From positions 124,001-188,000 of the forward strand of contig DASVPO010000012.1 of NCBI GenBank assembly GCA_036382855.1: DNA of 64,000 nucleotides. Reading direction: 5' to 3'. Numbering within the stretch: position 1 is the first letter of the stretch; each line of letters starts with the position of its first letter. The position numbers and the translations under genes are program-made. The notes beneath the pieces were generated by a model, which did no database searches, was not told where the DNA came from, and saw only the letters and a program-made list of their open reading frames with translations. Of the stretch, positions 48,526 through 56,710 are shown piece after piece. The DNA is from DASVTR01 sp036382855. GTDB lineage: Bacteria; Acidobacteriota; Blastocatellia; Pyrinomonadales; Pyrinomonadaceae.

Positions 48526-49509
48526 ATGATGAGACTTCCGAAGTTCTCTTACCGCGTGCCCTTGGAGATAGCGGACGCGGTGAAGATGATGGGCGACGCT
48601 GGCCCTGAGGGGCAGTTTGTGGCTGGCGGCACGGATCTGTATCCGAACATGAAGCGGCGGCAGCAGACGCCAAAAGTTGTTATCTCCGTGACTCGACTCA
48701 GAGAGTTGAATCAGATTACGGGCGACGGCAGAAGCGGGCTGGTGATTGGCGCGTCCGTTTCGTTGACTGACATCTGCGAACATGAAATCGTCAAGCGCGA
48801 CTACCCTATGGTGGCCGAGGCGGCGAAGCTTATCTCGACGCCGCTCCTGCGCAACATGGGCACGATTGGCGGCAACCTCCTTCTCGACACGCGCTGCAAC
48901 TACTACGACCAGAATTACGAGTGGCGTCGCGGCATCAACTTTTGCATGAAGAAGGACGGCGATGTGTGTTGGGTTGCGCCGGGCAGCTCGAAATGCTGGG
49001 CCGTGCAGTCGGCAGACCTTGTGCCTTTGATGGTGGCGATGGGCGCGAAAGTCAAACTCGTCTCGACGCTCGGCGAGCGCATGGTGTTGGCGGCGGGGCT
49101 TTACAACAACGACGGGATTGATTATCTGCACAAGAGGCCGGATGAACTGCTGACGGAGATTCACCTGCCGCCCTTAAATGGTTGGCGCGCGACCTACAAG
49201 AAACTGCGGCGGCGCGGCGCATTTGATTTCCCTGTGCTCGGTGTCGCAGCGCGTCTCGATTTTGCAGAGGATGGCATTGTTCGCGAGGCGAGATTGATTC
49301 TGGGCGGCATTGCGCCCGCGCCGATTGAAGTCAAAGAAGCTGCGGCGGCTCTCGTCGGCCACACGCTCGGGCCGGAGCAGATGCAGGCGGCGGCTGAAGC
49401 CTGTTATCTGAAAGCGCGCCCGCTCGACAATACGGACTTCGTGATGAACTGGCGTAAGCAGATGGCCCGCCCATATGTTCTGCGAGCGCTGGAAGCGTTG
49501 AAACAGTAA
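48526..49509 (+). CDS. Molybdenum hydroxylase FAD subunit with [4Fe-4S] insertion, HcrB-like
   Basis: 327 residues. An FAD-binding PCMH domain (FVAGGTDLYPNMKRR; LRNMGTIGGNLLLDTRC) carries an insert RCNYYDQNYEWRRGINFCM then GDVCWVAPGSSKCWAV with four Cys, the loop that binds an extra [4Fe-4S] cluster in the beta subunit of 4-hydroxybenzoyl-CoA reductase. That cluster sets these enzymes apart from other xanthine oxidase relatives and lets them run reductively with ferredoxin. C-terminal CO-dehydrogenase-type domain intact. So reductive dehydroxylation of an aroyl-CoA is possible; the substrate is unproven. Confidence 0.88.
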   Translation: MMRLPKFSYRVPLEIADAVKMMGDAGPEGQFVAGGTDLYPNMKRRQQTPKVVISVTRLRELNQITGDGRSGLVIGASVSLTDICEHEIVKRDYPMVAEAAKLISTPLLRNMGTIGGNLLLDTRCNYYDQNYEWRRGINFCMKKDGDVCWVAPGSSKCWAVQSADLVPLMVAMGAKVKLVSTLGERMVLAAGLYNNDGIDYLHKRPDELLTEIHLPPLNGWRATYKKLRRRGAFDFPVLGVAARLDFAEDGIVREARLILGGIAPAPIEVKEAAAALVGHTLGPEQMQAAAEACYLKARPLDNTDFVMNWRKQMARPYVLRALEALKQ

Positions 49510-49588
49510 ACAGTTTACAGTTTTGAGTTTTCGGTATTCAGAGAAAGCAGCTTGTCTTTCTGAACACTGAAAACTGTTAACTGAAAAC
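49507..49588. repeat. Intergenic hairpin repeat, CAGTTTTCAG class, copy 2
   Basis: TAAACAGTTTACAGTTTTGA on the left, CTGAACACTGAAAACTGTTA and CTGAAAACC on the right. It occupies the whole gap and ends just before the ATG at 49590. Confidence 0.85.
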
Positions 49589-49589
49589 C

Positions 49590-50204
49590 ATGAACGAAGT
49601 TGCTGCGATTCTTTTGGCTGCGGGGCGTTCGCGGCGGATGGGTGCGTTCAAGCCGCTGCTGCCCTTCGGCGGCCGGACGGTCGTTGAAGCCTGCATCAAT
49701 CATCTTCAGGACGCGGGAGTTGAGAGGGTGATTGTCGTCCTCGGCCATCGCGCCGCGTTGATGCGAGAGAAGCTGTCTCACCTAAAGGTTAGCTTCGCTC
49801 TCAACGATGCGGAAGAGAGCGAGATGAGCACGTCCATTGCGCGCGGCGTCGAGCGTGTGCCATTGGATGCGGAAGCAATCCTCGTCGCGCTTTGCGACCA
49901 ACCGATGATTCCGCCCGCTGTTATTCGTCTGCTGGTTGAAGAGTGGCGACGGACGGGTGCGCCGCTGGTCTTGCCTGAGTTTGAAGGGCGCGGCGGCCAT
50001 CCCGTCTTGATTGACAAACGTTTTCGCGCGGAGCTACTGAATCTTGACGCCGCTGGCGGATTGCGCTCGCTCTTTCATGCTCAGCGTGAAGCGGTCAGGC
50101 GCTTGGCAGTTGCTTCGCCGTTCGTTGCGCGCGACATGGATACGTGGCAAGATTACGTCCGTTTGCACAGGGAAGTCTTCGGCGTCGTTCCACCCAACCG
50201 TTGA
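49590..50204 (+). CDS. mocA: Molybdenum cofactor nucleotidyltransferase (MocA-like)
   Basis: 204 residues. AILLAAGRSRRMGAFKPLLPFGG is the nucleotide-binding start of the MobA/MocA family; LVALCDQPMIP carries the metal-binding Asp and GRGGHPVL follows. It lacks the MobA features for GTP and resembles MocA, which adds CMP to molybdopterin for xanthine oxidase family enzymes. Location directly after the molybdenum hydroxylase genes supports that role. Confidence 0.85.
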   Translation: MNEVAAILLAAGRSRRMGAFKPLLPFGGRTVVEACINHLQDAGVERVIVVLGHRAALMREKLSHLKVSFALNDAEESEMSTSIARGVERVPLDAEAILVALCDQPMIPPAVIRLLVEEWRRTGAPLVLPEFEGRGGHPVLIDKRFRAELLNLDAAGGLRSLFHAQREAVRRLAVASPFVARDMDTWQDYVRLHREVFGVVPPNR

Positions 50205-50363
50205 AAGCGGTTAATCAGGCTCAGGGCGCAACAGTTTTGCGAGTATCCAACGGAAGTCGCCGGAAACACATCTAATCGTCGTCTGGATTGTTCCCTGACA
50301 TTTCACTGACAGCCGGAGAATTTGAGAACGACGGCGAGCACAGGGAACGACAAAGGAGACTCG

Positions 50364-50918
50364 ATGACATTCAAAAGTCGCAGGCCAATTTTAGCCGCGG
50401 CCATTTCAATCCTGCTGTTACTGCCCTTCTACGCTCCGGCGCTACCGGGCAAACGACAGACAGGCCCGGTACAATTCTCTTTCCGCTCGATTGACGGCCC
50501 CTTGGTCACGTCCGAGAGTTTGCGCGGCGAGGTCGTCGTGCTGGCTTTCGGTGCAAACTGGCTGCCGCTCTCGCGCAAGCAGGTGCAGGGCGTGCGCAAG
50601 CTGGCGGACGATTACGGCAAACGCGGCGTCGCTGTTTTCTGGGTGAGCACGGATTCGGAATCATCCAAATCGAAGAACTTCGCCAGCGACGACCAACTTC
50701 GTGCTTTCTCGAAGAAGCATAGCCTTCAGGTGACGGTTCTGCGCGACCCGGACGGACAGGTTTCCAAGCAGTTTGGCATTGACCAGCTTCCGGCCATCGT
50801 CATACTCAACAAGCAGGGCATCGCAGAAGGCTCGCCCATCGGCGGACTGGATCCCGAAGGCAACCTCGCAGACCAACTCGCGCCCACGCTCGACCGCATT
50901 CTGCAAGAAGAAGAATAA
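50364..50918 (+). CDS. TlpA/AhpC-type thioredoxin-fold protein without active-site cysteines
   Basis: 184 residues from an ATG at 50364 with AAAGGAG upstream. Signal peptide or anchor PILAAAISILLLLPFYAPAL. The fold follows TlpA (FRSIDGPLVTSESLRGEVVVLAF, then VAVFWVSTDSES, QFGIDQLPAIVILNKQG with the cis-Pro). Where TlpA has WCPPC this protein reads NWLPLSRKQ, so both catalytic Cys are gone. It cannot be a thiol oxidoreductase of the usual kind; perhaps a binding or chaperone protein. Confidence 0.8.
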   Translation: MTFKSRRPILAAAISILLLLPFYAPALPGKRQTGPVQFSFRSIDGPLVTSESLRGEVVVLAFGANWLPLSRKQVQGVRKLADDYGKRGVAVFWVSTDSESSKSKNFASDDQLRAFSKKHSLQVTVLRDPDGQVSKQFGIDQLPAIVILNKQGIAEGSPIGGLDPEGNLADQLAPTLDRILQEEE

Positions 50919-50923
50919 GAGAC

Positions 50924-51004
50924 AATGATGAACGCGGAACGATGAACGATGAAGTATAAGAGCTTGTCTTTAACTTCATCGTTCACGCTGCCGCGTTCAT
51001 CGTT
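50924..51004. repeat. Intergenic hairpin repeat, GAACGATGAA class, copy 2
   Basis: AATGATGAACGCGGAACGATGAACGATGAAGT (start) and ACTTCATCGTTCACGCTGCC...GTT (end), about 32-nt arms with few mismatches. It lies between convergent genes and overlaps the 3' end of maf. Confidence 0.85.
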
Positions 51005-51602
51005 ACTTCTTCATCGCTAATCTATAGACCAACTGCACGGGCAGGCCGACGACGTTCCAGTAGTCTCCCTGAATCTCCCTGATGAAGAGCGCCGCGTGTG
51101 CCTGCACGGCGTAAGCTCCGGCCTTATCGAGCGGGCTGCCGTTTTCGGCGTGCCAGTTAATCTCCGCATCCGACATGGCGCTAAAGAGCACGCGTGTCCG
51201 CTCGTGTGCGACGACCGATTGATGCTTCTCGCCGCTCCGCACCAACGCCACTCCCGTCAGTACTTCGTGCCAACGTCCGCTCAATTGCCTGAGCATCCGG
51301 CGAGCATCCTCCATATCGCGCGGCTTACCGAGCACCTCCTCGTCAATCAAGACGGTTGTGTCAGCGCCGAGCACGAGCCGGCCGGGAAAGCGAACGGCGG
51401 CAGCTTCAGCCTTCTCGCGCGCCAGTCGCTCGACGTAAGCGACAGGGCTTTCCGTCTCCCGCAGTGATTCGTCAATGTCCACCGCCGAAACCTCGAAGGG
51501 CCAATCAACCGCCCGCAAAATCTGCGCCCGCCGCGCGCTGGCAGAAGCTAATACGAGCGCTTCAGGAAATAAACGGGCCGCCCCCGTTTGAGCATTAATC
51601 AT
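51003..51602 (-). CDS. maf: Maf-like nucleotide pyrophosphatase
   Basis: 199 residues from an ATG at 51602 (an ATG at 51626 would add 8). LVLASASARRAQIL is the Maf signature; VLGADTTVLIDEEVLGKP and the C-terminal GDYWNVVGLP are further conserved blocks. Maf hydrolyses non-canonical or canonical NTPs (dTTP/UTP or m7GTP according to subfamily), a housecleaning role tied to division arrest. The subfamily is not clear from the sequence alone. Confidence 0.92.
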   Translation of the reverse strand: MINAQTGAARLFPEALVLASASARRAQILRAVDWPFEVSAVDIDESLRETESPVAYVERLAREKAEAAAVRFPGRLVLGADTTVLIDEEVLGKPRDMEDARRMLRQLSGRWHEVLTGVALVRSGEKHQSVVAHERTRVLFSAMSDAEINWHAENGSPLDKAGAYAVQAHAALFIREIQGDYWNVVGLPVQLVYRLAMKK

Positions 51603-51684
51603 TTGGGCTTCTCTCTCTTTATACATTACACTTTGATGTGTCTGCTTGAGTTAGCAAAAAGACGAAAGGACGCGAACCTGCGCT

Positions 51685-51852
51685 ATGCGCGCTGCTCGTC
51701 TCAACAAAGCTTATCTTATTATCGCGTTGACGGCTATCTTCGTGCTGGCGGCGATGTTGAGCGGGCCGTTGATTCGCAAGCGCGCGCGTGAGAAAGCCGC
51801 GCAAGCTCAGCCCGCCGCTGCGCCGGACAAGCAGACTGACGGCGGCAAGTGA
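51685..51852 (+). CDS. 55-residue single-pass membrane protein
   Basis: Too short for usual gene thresholds. MRAARLNKAYLIIALTAIFVLA starts with a basic segment and one membrane helix (AYLIIALTAIFVLAAML), then RKRAREKAAQAQPAAAPDK. GAAAGGA lies about 14 nt upstream of the ATG, somewhat far. It lies between maf (divergent) and the DUF721 gene, 99 bp away. No family known. Confidence 0.45.
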   Translation: MRAARLNKAYLIIALTAIFVLAAMLSGPLIRKRAREKAAQAQPAAAPDKQTDGGK

Positions 51853-51951
51853 CTGTTGCGGATTTTAGATTCCAGAATTAAAGGGCCACGAACTTCCGTC
51901 TCCTGTGCTCCAACGCTCAACATCAAGGAATCGTTAATCCAATCCTGAACG

Positions 51952-52422
51952 ATGGACGACCTGCTTAGAGTTTTACCGAAATTCTTACGCGCGGCCGGCG
52001 AGACGGAAGAGGTACTTGAGGCCGCAGCGATGATTGCGTGGAAGCGTGTTGCGGGCGAAGGGTTGCGCGGGCAGGCCGTTCCCTTCCGCCTCTATCGCAA
52101 GACGCTCATCGTCGCCGTCGCGGACACGACGTGGCAGAAACAGCTTGAAGCCATCAGCGGCCAGCTTCTCTTCCGTATCAACTCGCTGCTCGGCCAGGCG
52201 GTCGTCACCTACATAGAATTCCGTATAGACCCCGCGACGGTCAAGGCAGAGCGCGCAAAGCGTGCCGCAGAGATTGACGCGGAAGCACAGGAGCGACGCG
52301 CTCTTGAAAGCGCTGCGGGAGAAGTCAAGGCCGCTGCCGAGGCAATAGCCGACGAAGACCTGCGCCGTCGCTTCCTGCTCGCCGCAGGCAGTTGTATCGA
52401 GCGCCGCGAAAACGGGAGGTAA
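51952..52422 (+). CDS. DUF721 (DciA-like) protein
   Basis: 156 residues. MIAWKRVAGEGLRGQAVPFRL then LIVAVADTTWQKQLE and LLFRINSLLGQAVVTYIEFRI is the DUF721 core, a KH-like fold found in DciA, which loads the replicative helicase in bacteria lacking DnaC/DnaI. A helical charged C-terminus (RAKRAAEIDAEAQERRALE) follows. DciA function in this organism is an inference. gatC and gatA follow. Confidence 0.82.
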   Translation: MDDLLRVLPKFLRAAGETEEVLEAAAMIAWKRVAGEGLRGQAVPFRLYRKTLIVAVADTTWQKQLEAISGQLLFRINSLLGQAVVTYIEFRIDPATVKAERAKRAAEIDAEAQERRALESAAGEVKAAAEAIADEDLRRRFLLAAGSCIERRENGR

Positions 52423-52425
52423 GAG

Positions 52426-52498
52426 TTTCCAGTTTTTAGTTTTCAGTCTGTAGATTCGCTGCAAACTGAAAGCTTGAAATTGATGACTGAAAACTGAT
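52426..52498. repeat. Intergenic hairpin repeat, CAGTTTTCAG class, copy 3
   Basis: GTTTCCAGTTTTTAGTTTTC with AGTCTG on the left and CTGCAAACTGAAAGC, GACTGAAAACTGA on the right. It ends at the base before the gatC ATG. Confidence 0.8.
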
Positions 52499-52795
52499 AT
52501 GCCAATCACAGAAGCCGACATCGAAAAAATCGCGCTCCTTGCGCATCTGGAAATCACGCCGGAAGAACGTCGCGCCTTTACGCCGCAGATAGCCGACATC
52601 GTTTCCTACGTCGAGCAGTTAAATGAGTTGGACACAAGCGAGGTCGAGCCGTCAACGGGAGGCTTAACGCCCGAAGGCAAACGCACGGAGGCCGCGCGCG
52701 AGGATGAGACACGTCCGGGCCTCGGCCAACAACTCGCACTCGATCAAGCGCCCGACCCTGCCTCCGGCCATTTCCGTGTGCCGAAGGTGCTTTGA
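52499..52795 (+). CDS. gatC: Aspartyl/glutamyl-tRNA amidotransferase subunit C
   Basis: 98 residues. ITEADIEKIALLAHLEITPEERRAF and EQLNELDTSEVEP are the GatC signature; GatC wraps GatA and GatB in the complex that converts Glu-tRNA(Gln) and Asp-tRNA(Asn) to the amide forms. gatA follows after 74 bp; gatB is not in this window. Confidence 0.95.
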   Translation: MPITEADIEKIALLAHLEITPEERRAFTPQIADIVSYVEQLNELDTSEVEPSTGGLTPEGKRTEAAREDETRPGLGQQLALDQAPDPASGHFRVPKVL

Positions 52796-52869
52796 AAAGC
52801 AGCGGCCGGAATGACCTGCGGCAACCCGCTTCCATTCTTTCTTTATACTGATTCCAGACCTCCGTATTT

Positions 52870-54345
52870 ATGACTAACTTCTTCGATAACGATATTGAGA
52901 CGTTGCGTTCGCGCGTCGCGCGGGGCGAGACGAAGGCGCGCGCGATTGTCGAGCCAGCGCTTGAGGCCGCCGGAAGGCTGAATGAGATGCTCAACGCCTT
53001 CCTGCAAATCAACCATGAAGGTGCTTTGCGGCGCGCGGATGAAGTTGACAACATTGCTTCTTCAAACGCGGATTCAGAGCAGCCTCTAGCGGGGATTCCC
53101 GTTGCGATTAAGGACAACATCTGCGTGCGCGGGATGCAAACGTCCTGCGGCTCGCGCATCCTCGGCCCTTACCAGTCGCCTTATAACGCGAACGTGGTCG
53201 AACGTCTCGACAATGCGGGCGCGGTGATTATCGGCAAGACTAACTGCGACGAGTTTGCGATGGGTTCGTCAAACGAGAACTCCGCCTTCGGGCCTGTCAG
53301 AAACCCCTGGGACACTGCGCGCGTGCCGGGAGGCTCAAGCGGCGGCTCTGCGGCAGCAGTTGCGGCAGGAATTGTTCCCGCTGCGCTCGGCTCGGATACT
53401 GGCGGCTCGATCCGGCAGCCAGCGGGCTTGTGCGGCATCCTCGGCCTGAAGCCTACTTACGGTCGCGTGTCGCGTTATGGTCTTGTGGCCTTCGCTTCGT
53501 CGCTCGATCAGATCGGTGTCTTTGGCAGGCGTGCGCGTGATGTGAGTCAGGTGTTGAGCGTCATTGCCGGACGCGACGAGCATGATGCGACGAGCGCTGA
53601 TGTTAGTGTTCCTGATTACGTTGCGGAACTCGCGGGCGACGTAAAGGGAGCGCGCATCGGTGTCTCGCGCGCATTGCTTGGCGAAGGTTTAGACGAGGAG
53701 ATACGTTTAAGTGTCGAGCGCGCCATAGAGGCTTATAGAGAGTTGGGCGCGGAGATAGTTGAGATCGAATTGCCTCACGCCAGGTACTCGATTGCGGTCT
53801 ACTACATCATCGCGACAGCAGAGGCTTCCTCCAATCTCGCGCGCTTCGACGGCGTGCGTTATGGTTTCCGCACCGAAGAGTCTGCGAACCTGCGCGAGAT
53901 GTACCGGCGCACGAGAGATGAAGGATTCGGGCCGGAAGTCAAACGCCGCATCATGCTCGGCACTTACGTTCTCTCCTCCGGCTATTACGAGGCTTACTAC
54001 CGCAAGGCTCAGCAGGTGCGTGCGCTCATCAAGCAGGACTTCAGCCGCGCTTTCGAGAAGTGCGACGTTATCGCCACGCCGACTTCGCCAACGCCTGCCT
54101 TTCTCATCGGTGAAAAGGCGGACGATCCTTTAGCAATGTACTTAAACGACATCTACACCGTGATGGCGAATCTCGCGGGCATTCCCGGCCTCTCGCTTCC
54201 CTGCGGCCTCTCCGGCTCAGGCTTACCCATCGGCCTCCAACTGCTCGGCCCTTACTGGAGCGAGGCCACGCTGCTGCGCCTCGCTCATGCCTACGAGCTA
54301 ACTCAACCATTTACAGCGCTTCCGCGCGTTCGTGCCAACGGATAA
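52870..54345 (+). CDS. gatA: Aspartyl/glutamyl-tRNA amidotransferase subunit A
   Basis: 491 residues. Amidase signature enzyme that releases ammonia from glutamine for tRNA amidation. Catalytic Lys in PVAIKDNICVRG (about 76), Ser cis-Ser motif in PGGSSGGSAAAVAAG (about 151-165) and GSDTGGSIRQPAG with the Ser nucleophile. C-terminal GLPIGLQLLGPYWSE conserved. Full length. Confidence 0.96.
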   Translation: MTNFFDNDIETLRSRVARGETKARAIVEPALEAAGRLNEMLNAFLQINHEGALRRADEVDNIASSNADSEQPLAGIPVAIKDNICVRGMQTSCGSRILGPYQSPYNANVVERLDNAGAVIIGKTNCDEFAMGSSNENSAFGPVRNPWDTARVPGGSSGGSAAAVAAGIVPAALGSDTGGSIRQPAGLCGILGLKPTYGRVSRYGLVAFASSLDQIGVFGRRARDVSQVLSVIAGRDEHDATSADVSVPDYVAELAGDVKGARIGVSRALLGEGLDEEIRLSVERAIEAYRELGAEIVEIELPHARYSIAVYYIIATAEASSNLARFDGVRYGFRTEESANLREMYRRTRDEGFGPEVKRRIMLGTYVLSSGYYEAYYRKAQQVRALIKQDFSRAFEKCDVIATPTSPTPAFLIGEKADDPLAMYLNDIYTVMANLAGIPGLSLPCGLSGSGLPIGLQLLGPYWSEATLLRLAHAYELTQPFTALPRVRANG

Positions 54346-54861
54346 TCCTTTAAGTTGTAACAATAAACCTCTACTGCTGAAGAGCAAATGTGTTTGCAAT
54401 TACTGTCAACGGGTTCGCAAGTAGTCCACTTGCGAACCCGTGAAGAGTAAATGTGTTCGCAAATAGTCTACTTGCGAACACATTTACTCTTCATGCGAAC
54501 CTGTTTGCTCTTCATGGGAACTGATTTACAGTACTTGCAAACCGATTTGCTCTATTTGCGAACCCGTTTGCTCTAGTTGTCAACATATTTGCTGTGAATG
54601 GGAACTCATTTACTCTTCAACAGTACCGATTTACAGTAAATGAGAACTAAAGAAGAGCAGATGCGAACTCGTTGACAGCAAATCAGAACTCATTAACAAC
54701 AGTTGCGAACTGGTTTACTATAATTACAAACCGCTTTGCAGTCTTTCTAAACCGATTTGCTGCAAATCTTTCAGGGTCGGGAGTAAATTACTAAAGATGT
54801 GGCGCGGGTGAGAACGGTAAAATAGCTTTTCTTTTGTGAAAAACTCTCTCAGGACACCGTT
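54346..54861. repeat. 21-bp tandem array with two perfect hairpins
   Basis: A gene-free region. Fourteen degenerate units in exact 21-bp register run from 54473 to 54766; typical units are TGCGAACCTGTTTGCTCTTC-A and TGCAAACCGATTTGCTCTAT-T. Two perfect hairpins lie to the left: 54409-54422 with 54428-54441 (14-bp arms), and 54441-54462 with 54472-54493 (22-bp arms). Arms are made of the same words. There are no spacers and no protein-coding constraint, so it is not CRISPR. Confidence 0.9.
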
Positions 54862-55128
54862 TTAGAGCGTTCTACTTCTACGGGGCGGCGGTTCGCGGTC
54901 TGGAATCAGATCGCCTGTAAAAAGTTCGACTAAACCTTTGGCCGTTCCGACGACGGGCGTGACATCCAGGCCGACGTGAATAGCCCCGCGCAGCAAGCCT
55001 TTCTTCTTCACTTCGTATCCGGCAAGGCCGAGCGCGACCGCCGAACCGATGACAGGAATCGGCTTGATAATCCGCTTGGCAAGACGCCAGCCACCGGCGC
55101 GCAGCAATCTCCGCTTGAGTGTAGCCAT
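54862..55128 (-). CDS. Small hydrophobic protein of unknown function
   Basis: 88 residues. Basic start (MATLKRRLLRAGGWRLAKRI) then IPVIGSAVALGLAGYEVKKKG and VGLDVTPVVGTAKGLVELFTGD, two amphipathic or weakly hydrophobic segments. AAAGGG precedes the ATG. Located 13 bp downstream of the glutaredoxin gene, so co-transcribed. It has a slight likeness to pre-toxin transmembrane-like segments; no assignment made. Confidence 0.6.
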   Translation of the reverse strand: MATLKRRLLRAGGWRLAKRIIKPIPVIGSAVALGLAGYEVKKKGLLRGAIHVGLDVTPVVGTAKGLVELFTGDLIPDREPPPRRSRTL

Positions 55129-55141
55129 ACTGGAAACCCTT

Positions 55142-55387
55142 TTAGTTTAACCCTAGTTCGGCGCGCAGCTTCCGTTCATCGTAGGGAGACAAATTAAACG
55201 CTCGCCCGTCAACCTCGAAGGTCGGAACTTTGCGCTTGCCGTCGTTAACCTGCATCACGTAGTCAGCCGCGCCAGCTTCCTCTTCGATGTTGATCTCCTC
55301 GAAGGCTACGCCGTGCTCACGCAGAAAGCGTTTCGCGTTGCGACAATCGCCGCACCACGTCGTCGTGTACATTTTGATGCTCGCCAT
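55142..55387 (-). CDS. Glutaredoxin-like protein
   Basis: 81 residues from an ATG at 55387 with GGGGAAAC upstream. MYTTTWCGDCRNAKRFLREHG has a CxxC redox site (CGDC), a variation also seen in NrdH/mycoredoxin-like proteins; KVPTFEVDGR supplies the cis-Pro. Thiol-disulfide exchange in the cytoplasm is expected; the electron donor (glutathione or other thiol) is unknown. Confidence 0.85.
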   Translation of the reverse strand: MASIKMYTTTWCGDCRNAKRFLREHGVAFEEINIEEEAGAADYVMQVNDGKRKVPTFEVDGRAFNLSPYDERKLRAELGLN

Positions 55388-55561
55388 TGTTTCCCCTCTG
55401 ATGTTTGCTGAAAATTGTTTGCCCTCTATTTTACTTGCGCGCAGCCTCTCAGCCAAGCTCTGTGGACGTGGTTGCAACGGATGACGGGTGGCGGTCGTAA
55501 TGTGTTAGCATGCTGGCGTTCAGCCATCAACAAAACATCTTTGGGAAACGTGAGCCGACAG

Positions 55562-56617
55562 ATGACGTTTAACTTCCGCCGCTTCAGCCTCGCGCTGCTG
55601 ATTTTCTCGCTCATCATTATTCCGCTGGCGTGCAACAGGTCGCCTTCTTCAACCACGACGCGCGCCCTTCTCATCTACACGCCGCACGGACAAGACCTGC
55701 TCAACGATTTCGTCGCACGCTATAAACAACTTCACCCCGACGTTGAGATTCAGTTTATAGACATGGGCGCGCAGGAAGTCCTGCAACGCTTGCGCGTCGA
55801 ACGCAATCGCCCGCAGGCCGATCTCTGGTGGGGCGCATCGCACACCACCTTTCAGACAGGGGCAGACGAAAACCTGCTCGCGAGTTATCGCCCGACGTGG
55901 GCCGATAAAGTTTCTTCCGAAGCAAGAGACGCGCAAGACCGTTGGTACGGCACATACGAGACACCAGAAGTCATCATCTATAACAGCGAAGCCGTCAGCC
56001 CTGAAGACGCACCCAAGGATTGGGACGACGTGCTGGATGCGAAGTGGCGTGACAAGATTTTGATTCGCAACCCGAACCCATCCGATTCTATGCGTGCCAT
56101 CTTCGGCGCTATGATCTGGCGCTTCTACAGAGAGACAAACTCGCCCGCCGGAGGTTACGACTGGCTGCGTCGTCTTGATGCCAACGTTCACGAGTACACT
56201 GCCGACGGCACGCTTCTAATGCGCAAGCTCGCGAACAAGGAAGGCGTTCTTAGTCTCTGGAATATGCCGGACGCGCGCCTTTATCAGGAACAGAAAAATT
56301 TCCCACAGCTCAAGTATGTTCTGCCAGCGAGCGGCACGCCCGTCATCACCGATGGCATCGCGATTGTAAAGGGTGCGCCCCACGAAGAAGAGGCACGCCG
56401 CTTCTACGAGTTTGTCACCACACCCGAAAGCCTCATTCACGCCGCACGCAAATACTATCGCATCCCCGCCCGCACAGATATTGACCGCGCCCAACTACCA
56501 GCATGGATGAACGAACCCTTCGCTCGCATGCCCCTCGACTGGAATCTACTCCGTCGAGACGGCCCCGAATGGCTGCGTTACTGGGACACAGAGATCCGAG
56601 GAAGAAACAGGAAATGA
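55562..56617 (+). CDS. ABC transporter substrate-binding lipoprotein (iron(III)-type)
   Basis: 351 residues from an ATG at 55562. Lipoprotein signal (LALLIFSLIIIPLACNRS; lipobox LAC). The rest is a periplasmic-binding type II fold: ALLIYTPHGQDLLNDFVARYK, ADLWWGASHTTF, DGIAIVKGAPHEEEA. This is the layout of Fe(3+) or thiamine/sulfate-type binding proteins. It heads a three-gene importer with the ATPase at 56711 and the fused permease at 57789; a hairpin repeat lies between. Confidence 0.85.
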   Translation: MTFNFRRFSLALLIFSLIIIPLACNRSPSSTTTRALLIYTPHGQDLLNDFVARYKQLHPDVEIQFIDMGAQEVLQRLRVERNRPQADLWWGASHTTFQTGADENLLASYRPTWADKVSSEARDAQDRWYGTYETPEVIIYNSEAVSPEDAPKDWDDVLDAKWRDKILIRNPNPSDSMRAIFGAMIWRFYRETNSPAGGYDWLRRLDANVHEYTADGTLLMRKLANKEGVLSLWNMPDARLYQEQKNFPQLKYVLPASGTPVITDGIAIVKGAPHEEEARRFYEFVTTPESLIHAARKYYRIPARTDIDRAQLPAWMNEPFARMPLDWNLLRRDGPEWLRYWDTEIRGRNRK

Positions 56618-56628
56618 AAGTGTGAACT

Positions 56629-56706
56629 AAGAAACGAGAACGATGAGCGCGAAATAAAAGACTAGCTCTTAACAGTTCATCCTTCATCGTTCCTCGTTCA
56701 TCGTTT
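56629..56706. repeat. Intergenic hairpin repeat, GAACGATGAA class, copy 3
   Basis: GAAACGAGAACGATGAGCGC on the left; TTCATCCTTCATCGTTCCTC and GTTCATCGTTT on the right. It ends 4 bp before the ABC ATPase ATG. Confidence 0.8.
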
Positions 56707-56710
56707 AGCT

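Noticed and set aside
50924..51004. Small RNA or riboswitch between convergent genes
   Set aside because: The structure belongs to the word-repeat hairpin family found elsewhere in the window, so a dedicated riboswitch is not supported.
54473..54640. A coding frame with a seven-residue repeat through the 21-bp array
   Set aside because: One forward frame stays open for several units, but it has no start codon or ribosome-binding site and it meets a stop at 54641-54643; the period of 21 alone keeps it open.
54361..54780. CRISPR array
   Set aside because: The 21-bp units touch each other without spacers, are degenerate, and no cas gene is in the window.
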